From Lolium rigidum (lineage: Eukaryota; Streptophyta; Magnoliopsida; Poales; Poaceae): a stretch of 64,000 nt of DNA. The stretch spans positions 353,753,696 through 353,817,695 of the forward strand of contig NC_061513.1 in the NCBI RefSeq assembly GCF_022539505.1, given 5' to 3'. Positions 57,684 to 64,000 of this stretch are shown piece by piece (positions within the stretch are counted from its first letter, which is position 1; every line of letters begins with the position of its first letter). A program made the position numbers and the translations under genes. The notes below the pieces were generated by a model. That model was not told where the DNA came from, ran no database searches, and saw nothing but the letters and a program-made list of their open reading frames with translations.

Positions 57684-59005
57684 TGTCAGTGTGGTAGAGA
57701 CTAGGGTTCTACCGGATCTAGGGCGGAGATTGTAAGGGTGGAAGTGAGGGCGGAGAGGTTGGAGAGCTCGGCGCCGGCGGCTGGGCGCCGTCGCGGAGGA
57801 AGGAGGCAGCGGCTAGGGTTGGTGCGGCGGGGGCACAAGGGTCTCCCGTCTCCCTTCAGGAGACGAGACAGTAATGATATTGAATATTGTCTGATTAATC
57901 TCGAAGGGATACAAGTGTTTATATAAGAGGACGGCCTCCTCTAAACCCTAATTTACTTGGGCTAAGCCCCTAATTTACTTGGGCTAAGCCCATAACTAGC
58001 CACTAGTGGGCTTCCTGCGTGTATAGGTCAAACCGACCATAACATCTCTCCCCGCCTTCTCAAACAGCTCGTCCTCGAGCTGAACTTCTGGAAACTGCTG
58101 GCGGAGATCTTCAAGCTTCTCCCAAGTCGCCTCGTCCTCTGGCAGGCCTGTCCAACGCACCAAGACGTGCCAAACACCACGGCGCTGCTGGGCCTTCAAC
58201 ACGCGATCCACACTCGCCGGGGCAGGCTCGAGACGCCCATCCAAAGTAGGTGGAAGAGCTGGTGGTGCAGAAGGAGGGTCGCCCCGGTAGGCCTTCAGGA
58301 GACCGACGTTGAAGACGTCGTGGAGGCGCGAGCCCGCAGGCAACTCGAGGCGGTAGGCGAGCTTGCCGATGCGCTCCAGGCACACGGAAAGGACCGGCGT
58401 AACGAGGGCCCAACTTGCGCCGGGAGCGCGGGTTCCAAGGACTCGGGTCGTCCGGTGAAGAAGGCGGAGCCGGACCCGGTCGTCCACCGCAAACTCCGCC
58501 TCGCGATGATGAGCATCATAGTACCTCCTAGCCAGCCTGCCGAGCCTCGAAGAAGTCGGCCGGCGCGCCTCAGCCAGTATCTCATCGCGGGTGCGCAGCA
58601 GGTCATCCGCCGTCTCAGTACGGGCCGTGCCAGACGCATAGGGAAGCATCGCCGGTGGTGGCCTCCCGTAGACCACCTCAAAGGGAGTAGTGTGCAGCGC
58701 GGAGTGGTAGGACGTGTTGTAGCAGTACTCGGCCCACGCCAGCCAGTCCACCCAAGCTCGTGGACGATCCCCGGTGATGCAGCGCAGGTACATGGCGATG
58801 ATCTTGTTGACGACCTCGGACTGGCCGTCCGTCTGAGGATGAAACGCCGTGCTCATGCGGAGCTTCACGCCTGCCAACCCAAAGAGGTCCCTCCAGACGT
58901 GACCCGTGAACACAGGATCACGATCACTGACGATGGAGGACGGAAACCCGTGGAGGCGAACGATGCCGTCGAAGAAGGCGCGTGCCACGGACGCCGCCGT
59001 ATAGG
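57684..59005 (-). mobile_element. Gypsy chromovirus, 3' end (integrase-chromodomain and 3' LTR)
   Basis: The candidate 3' LTR is 57684-58044 (361 bp, TGTTATGG...CTGACA, with a duplicated ttacttgggctaagccc). A polypurine tract GGCGGGGAGAGA precedes it on the minus strand. The rest of the element is cut off at 59005 by another LTR element. The 5' LTR is not in view. Confidence 0.75.
57996..58988 (-). CDS. Pol C-terminus: integrase core and chromodomain (partial)
   Basis: 330 codons, open from the insertion junction. The integrase core has SDRDPVFTG (second catalytic Asp) and [16 protein letters not shown] with the catalytic Glu in the usual gypsy position, then [17 protein letters not shown] and [12 protein letters not shown] chromodomain follows at about residues 255-315 ([33 protein letters not shown]), which targets integration to particular chromatin in chromoviruses. 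The stop codon falls inside the 3' LTR. N-terminal domains (gag, PR, RT, RNase H) are missing because of the insertion at 59006. Confidence 0.88.
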   Translation of the reverse strand: MARAFFDGIVRLHGFPSSIVSDRDPVFTGHVWRDLFGLAGVKLRMSTAFHPQTDGQSEVVNKIIAMYLRCITGDRPRAWVDWLAWAEYCYNTSYHSALHTTPFEVVYGRPPPAMLPYASGTARTETADDLLRTRDEILAEARRPTSSRLGRLARRYYDAHHREAEFAVDDRVRLRLLHRTTRVLGTRAPGASWALVTPVLSVCLERIGKLAYRLELPAGSRLHDVFNVGLLKAYRGDPPSAPPALPPTLDGRLEPAPASVDRVLKAQQRRGVWHVLVRWTGLPEDEATWEKLEDLRQQFPEVQLEDELFEKAGRDVMVGLTYTRRKPTSG

Positions 59006-60170
59006 TGTTATCACCAGATTTTGGACAAATCCAGAGGTGGGCCGGGCTTGGAAGATTACACGTGGAAGATTTCTGAAGCGGCCTGGCACGAAGGGTTTGG
59101 GCTGAATTGCCCGTGTATCTTTAATTAGTAGTTTATTATCTTAGATAAAAGTTAGAGTTTGTATCGTGCACGAGGGGATATTCCCACATTAGAAAGTCCG
59201 CTGGACTATAAATATGTACCTAGGGTTTATGGAATAAAACAACAACTCACGTTCAACCCCAAACAAACCAATCTCGGCGCATCGCCAACTCCTTCATCTC
59301 GAGGGTTTCTATCAGGTAGCGACATGCTGCCTAGATCGCATCTTGCGATCTAGGCAGCACAAGCCCCACGTTGTTCATGCGTTGCTCGTACTGAAGCGCT
59401 TTTGATGGCGAGCAACGTAGTTATCATTAGATGTGTTAGGGTTAGCATTGTTCTTCGTTTAAGCATGCTTACGTAGTGCAACCCTTGCATATCTAGCCGC
59501 CCTCACACCTATCTCAGGTGTGGGGGCGGCACCCCGCTTGATCATTATTTAGTAGATCTGATCCGTTACGATTGCTCCTTGTTCTACAAGGATTAGTTTA
59601 ATATCTCGCAATAGTTAGGCCTTACAAAGGGGGAGGATCCGGTGGCACGTAGGGTGGCGTTCGCAAGTCCTAAACAGGATGTTCCGAGGATCAACTTCAT
59701 GTTGGTTTTTAGGCCTTGTTTAGGATCGGCTTACGAGCACCGTGCGTGGCCGCGAGGCCCAACCTGGAGTAGGATGATCCGATTATGCGGTGAAAACCCT
59801 AAATCGTCGTAGATCTCATTAGCTCTATCTTGATCAAGCGGGACCACCAAGTATTCGTGCACCCCGTACGAATCATGGGTGGATCGGCTCTTTGAGCCGA
59901 TTCACGGGATAACCCGAGAGCCGATCGAGGCTCGTATTTAACGTTTACATGTATGCCCTGCGGGAAACTAAGCGAGGCATCCCCATCACCTTCCCGACCG
60001 GGTATAGGTCAGGTGGCACGCCCTTGCACTTCGCATCGCCGCGTGTGACCGAGAAGAGCATTGCGGGCCGTCGCTCGGAGGGGTCTCGGCCGGCCGCAGC
60101 TCTAGGCTCTTCCCGGCTCTACGGTGTTGACAAGGCCGCTGCCCGCCGGTGGGTTTTGGCAGTCAACACA
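59006..60170 (+). repeat. 5' LTR of the right-hand gypsy-type element
   Basis: TGTTATC...CAACA, ending at 60168-60170 just before the PBS. Contains a TATA-like ctataaatatg (59205-59215) and a perfect inverted repeat tgctgcctagatcgca / tgcgatctaggcagca (59324-59361). Confidence 0.75.
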
Positions 60171-60173
60171 TTC

Positions 60174-60191
60174 TGGCACGCCCGGTGGGAC
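60174..60191 (+). other. Primer binding site of the right-hand element
   Basis: TGGCACGCCCGGTGGGAC, 3-5 bp after the LTR. The corresponding tRNA was not identified. Confidence 0.65.
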
Positions 60192-60229
60192 AATCGTCTA
60201 CATCAACCACATCGCCATCTACATCTGAG

Positions 60230-62996
60230 ATGGCGGACGGCACGCCCGTCACCTACGAGGAGCTGCCTGACGAGCTCAAGAAGCAATACAACGAGATCAA
60301 GGCCACCCTCGAAGCCGACCTCATCGGCTCCTTTCAGAGAACCCGTTCCCATGGCATCAGATGGAAGGGATTCTCGCCTCAAGGTGCACTCGATGGGATA
60401 GACCTCTCTGCCCGTCGGAGGAACGCACCGGGGACTGCGGCAGGAGATCAACTACTTGGTGGCTCACTCGCTACATCGCCACTGCGAAAACTTGGTCAAC
60501 GTGTTGGAGCGTGTCGCTCGCGCGTAATCCGGGAGATCATGAGCCACCGGTACTCGCCGTCGGGACCAGCTCTCGGGACTCATCAAGGAGAGTTGCCATT
60601 CCGGTCCCGTCCACCGCTGCCATATGCGTTGGCAGCACCTGCTGAAGTGCCGACTACACCGGCATTCCTCGTCTACAAGATTGGTGGTGACCCTAGTGAC
60701 TACCAGTTCTTGATGGAGGCGCCTAAGGAGATCCCTCAAGGATACGCGTGCACGTATGTGCCGGATTATGGTAACTGGGCACTCACAAACCAGGCCACAA
60801 CGTCTGGGACTCCGGCGAAGACGGGAGAAACGTCAGCAACAGAGCTTGAGAAGCAGACGTGGCTAACGAAGTACGCCACACCGACGAAACTCCCGAGCCC
60901 AGCTCCTGCAGTTGGCTCGGAGCTGGAAAAGCAAACATGGCTGGCTAAGTACGCCACCCCGGCGAATCTTCGGAGTGCAACTCCTACGGCCAGCACGGCG
61001 GATCAGATCGGTACCATGCCGAGAGACCGGTTCGGCATGGTGCCGAAAAGAAGGGCGGTCGGCTATTCCAAGCCGTACCCCGACGATTACGAGATGATCC
61101 CGCTGCCACCTAAATATCGGCTCCACGACTTCTCCAAATTCGGTGGATCGGATGGCTCCAGCTCCATCGAGCACGTCGGCCGATATTTGGCTCAACTAGG
61201 ACCGGCTTCGGTGTCGGATCAGCTACGCGTGAGGCTCTTTTCACGGTCCCTCACGGGATCGGCTTTTGGATGGTACACCTCGTTGCCGGCAAACTCCATC
61301 CGAGTCTTGGAAGCAATTGGAAGAACGAGTTCCATATGCAATACCATTCGAAGCTTCCGAGTCCGGCATTGCCGATCTAGCACAACTACGTCGAAGCGCG
61401 GGGAAACGGTGACAGAGTACATCCGGCGCTTCGAGAATCTTAGGAACCGATGTTATTCGGTTCGTATAAGCGAAAAGGAAGCGATCGAGTTGGCGATAGC
61501 AGGCCTTGCAACACGGCTCAAGGACATGGCCTCCCAAGCAGATTATCCCTCGGCGGCGCACATGGTTCGAAACTATCGGCATATGAACAGCGCCACCCGG
61601 ACCTGTACCAAGACAAGTTCAAGCGTGCGATAGTCATGGTCGATACGGAGGAAGGATGAAGTGCCTGCGGGAGACCAAGAAGTAGCGATGGCTGAGTGGA
61701 CTCGGGGAGGAACCCCGTGTCCCGCAAATGGGTAAAGCCACCGGGGCCGCCCGGGGATTTGATTTTGACGTGACCAAGACTGAACAAATCTTCGACCTCC
61801 TGCTCAAGGAGAAACGGTTGACGATTCTCGAAGGTCTCAAGTTCCCCACGGCGAAAGAGCTGAACGGAAAGCCGTACTGCAAATTCCACAACTCGCTCTC
61901 CCATGCCACCAACGACTGCAGGGTGTGGCGTCGGCACATCCAAGCGGCGATAGAGAAGGGGCGGCTAATTTTCAACCGATACGCCATGAAGGTCGACACC
62001 CAACCCTTCCCCGCCGTTAACATGGTGGAAGTCACCTACCCGAGGGTTGCCGGCCAGGTCCCTCGTTCAGCATCAACATGGTAGGACACGGGAACCACTC
62101 GCGGCAGAGATGGAGATGAGGGCGAGCTGCTCTCATAGCAAGGATACGAGAGGAGGCCGCTCCACGCGATCGGCTCCGTCATGATGGCAAGCGCTACGTC
62201 ACGAGAGGGAGAGGTGAAGAACATAAGATATCAACGGCCTCTCTCGATCACCTCCTCAACAAATATGTGAGTCGGTATGACCAACGCCGACGGTCCAATT
62301 ATGATGATAGAGGAGATCGTCCGGCTAGAGAAGCCGGAAGACATCGTCGGCGAGGATCGCGATGAGGAGGAGCACGAGCGGCTGTGCCACGGAAACATCA
62401 AGGGAGCAAGATGACAACGCCGGACATCGGGACTGCCCCTTCTTCGGACAACTGCTGGGATTCGGGAATGAGCCGATTGCCCACAATCGGCAATTGCCCG
62501 AATGCAACAAGAAGAAGAAGGAGGCAGCCAACGTGTCCGTGTTCGAGCGCCTAGGGCCTCTCCCGCCACAAAGCAAACGCGGCTGAGTCACCTCGTTGGG
62601 CAGATCTTGAGGATTCGAGAAGACGAGGGAGAAGTGGAAGAAGACAGGTACCACCGGCCAAGGTGGTGCCCTGACGGACTCAGCCGTTCCCAAAAGCGCA
62701 GGGTTCAGCGATTGCGCGGCCTGGAGGAAGCCGAAAGGTTATACCTGCATACGCTAAGGAAGGCACGGCCTGATCTGGCTGCAAAGGTTCAGCGAGCCCT
62801 GGATGAAGAGGGTCGTCCACGGAAAATGGAGTGGCGCCCTAAACAGAGGAAAGCCGATGATGAGACATCGGCTGGCACAAACATGGTACTCGTCTTGCCG
62901 ACAGAGCTTAGTGCTCCACGAGTTTACGATGTACTCAAGGTGGATGACGAGCAAGCGCATCAAGTCGAGAGGTTGGGTTGGTTTTATCCAGCCTAA
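60230..62996 (+). pseudogene. Gag polyprotein of the right-hand gypsy-type element, several frame breaks
   Basis: ATG at 60230 (MADGTPVTYEELPDELKKQY). Recognisable blocks: SFQRTRSHGIRWKGFSPQGA, HRYSPSGPALGTHQGELP, KIGGDPSDYQFL, duplicated LEKQTWL.KYATP, IPLPPKYRLHDFSKFGGSDG, then the gag core RGETVTEYIRRFENLRNRCYS. Further blocks in other frames are KLSAYEQRHPDLYQDKFKRA (61590-61650), FDFDVTKTEQIFDLLLKEKR and NGKPYCKFHNSLSHATNDC (61728-62084), and YHRPRWCPDGLSRSQKRRVQ (62502-62996). Frame changes occur near 60410-60520, 61310-61390, 61580 and 62080. It packages element RNA in intact relatives. The protease region that normally follows is missing. Confidence 0.8.
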
Positions 62997-64000
62997 CCGA
63001 AGTAGCAAGATTAAACCAATGAGCAAACCAGGCGAGGCTGATCCTTGTGATCGGCCCCAAAAATTTATGAAGGGAACTTACAAAACCTTCAACGAGCAAG
63101 CAACGTGGAGGCCGATTCCAGCAATCGGCCAAAATTATCCTCACCCACCATTCTGCACTGGGTTCAACATGTTATCCAACGAGCCGATACCATCAATTCT
63201 CTTGACGAGAATCGGCTCGGGGGGCACCGGGTAGATAAAATCGAGGATATGCAACGGAAGCATCTCATCTTCGGTGATGGGTATTGGAATATGGGGGCCG
63301 ATGCACGAGTCGGCCGTAAAAGAAAATATATGAAAATTCGAAAATTTTCGAGCACGGCCGATGCGGCGAGACATCGACTTAAGGATATGAAAGCCGATGC
63401 ATGGCCATCGACTCAAGAGGAGTAAGCATTACGATCGGAGGGTCAATGGAGCACAAAGGGAGATTTTTTATGAAGGAACTCCTCAGTGGAGTAGTTTGGA
63501 AGCTCAGATCCTCTCTTCAAGAACAATGTCAGGAGCAGCCTGGGCGTGCGGATCAGGTCAAGGATGGGTCGCATCAGACCCACCAAAGGAGAGGAGCCGA
63601 TCTAGCTAGCAAGAACTGAAGAAGCTCGGGGGGCAGCTCACCTTGAAGGCTCTCCGCTTTGGGGAGCCGATTTATGTTCAGTGCGGCTGGCTCTGCATAA
63701 GAAGCTCCCTCAGATATGATCGAGCCCAGGTCCATACAGCTAATTTGCGTATCCTCGTCTCTGTCGTGCCTTGGCTGAGACTCGGGGGGCAACAGGCCTA
63801 TGAATGCCTCGTTCTTGAGAGCCGATTAGAGTCGCCTCGGTTGTTGTTGCATCATGATCGTCTCGGGGAGAAGCTGGGAAGGAAAAGCCGTCGTACGGTA
63901 CGAGGTTTGGACCGTGCTTGGTGCTGCGAGAAAAAGAGGGGATTGGTTCCTCAAGTTAGCCGATGAATAGTCATCGGCTGCGAGGCTACAAAACGCCGCG

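Larger units (their letters stand above)
59006..64000 (+). mobile_element. Gypsy-type LTR element, 5' LTR and gag, probably non-autonomous
   Basis: The 5' LTR starts TGTTATCACCAG at 59006 in the chromovirus integrase. It is followed by PBS TGGCACGCCCGGTGGGAC, a damaged gag and about 1 kb of non-coding DNA rich in GCCGAT/ATCGGC and repeated ctcggggggca (63215-63225, 63627-63637, 63781-63791). No protease, RT or integrase follows gag before the window ends. The candidate left TSD is atagg (59001-59005); its partner lies beyond the window. Confidence 0.8.

Noticed and set aside
58167..59105. 312-codon plus-strand frame
   Set aside because: Antisense to the chromovirus integrase-chromodomain frame and crosses the junction with the next element.

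Overview
This is nuclear DNA from a grass, most likely a Triticeae or close Pooideae species (wheat, barley or Aegilops type). The evidence is an Angela/BARE/WIS-type copia LTR and leader, Athila-like elements with the ACGTATC terminal palindrome, Stowaway and Tourist-type MITEs, a tRNA-derived SINE and several plant LINEs. There is no prokaryotic gene organisation. Almost all of the window is layered transposable elements. The only gene with an unbroken, host-like coding sequence is a RING-H2 (ATL-type) E3 ligase gene at 51862-52434 (minus).

Layout. 1-16245: an Angela-like copia (minus) entered by a Helitron (3' end at 814), by non-autonomous Athila-like element 1 (1271-7916, TSD CCAAT) and by related element 2 (8587-15092, inserted in a G-run of the copia LTR). 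17648-22750: a decayed LINE. 22843-23150: a MITE. 24504-25590: a LINE remnant with an internal 260-bp duplication. 25949-30440: a CACTA end split by a small non-autonomous LTR element (26064-30295, TSD GTAAC). 30505-31450: two MITEs with TAA target duplications. 33985-36453: a small LTR element with 164-bp LTRs. 36861-38044: a Mutator-like element holding a self-complementary minisatellite. 38797-44606: a full-length LINE with a 15-bp TSD.

45391-49787 is a second Mutator-like element with 127-bp TIRs and a 9-bp TSD (TATAGTTTT). It has no transposase but carries two host-type gene models, a broken XS-type zinc-finger gene and an apparently intact two-exon GRF-type zinc-finger gene, plus a 162-bp tandem array. 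This cargo is the most interesting biology in the window. 51407-53580 is the small gene island: a SINE just downstream of the ATL gene and a 5'-truncated LINE about 390 bp upstream of its start codon. From 55720 to 57505 come MITEs, a CACTA end and a very small TRIM/SMART-like element. 57684-64000 holds the 3' end of a chromodomain gypsy element (minus), cut by the 5' half of another gypsy-type element (plus) with a damaged gag.

One pattern crosses element boundaries. Paired copies (LTRs, TIRs, shared internal regions) differ again and again at CAG/CTG trinucleotides, which appear in the other copy as CGAG, CGA, CGG, CCG, ACG, TCG or CG. Some reading-frame breaks fall at the same triplets. 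This looks more like a base-calling or consensus artefact at methylated CHG sites than normal decay, so frameshift-based pseudogene calls here need caution.
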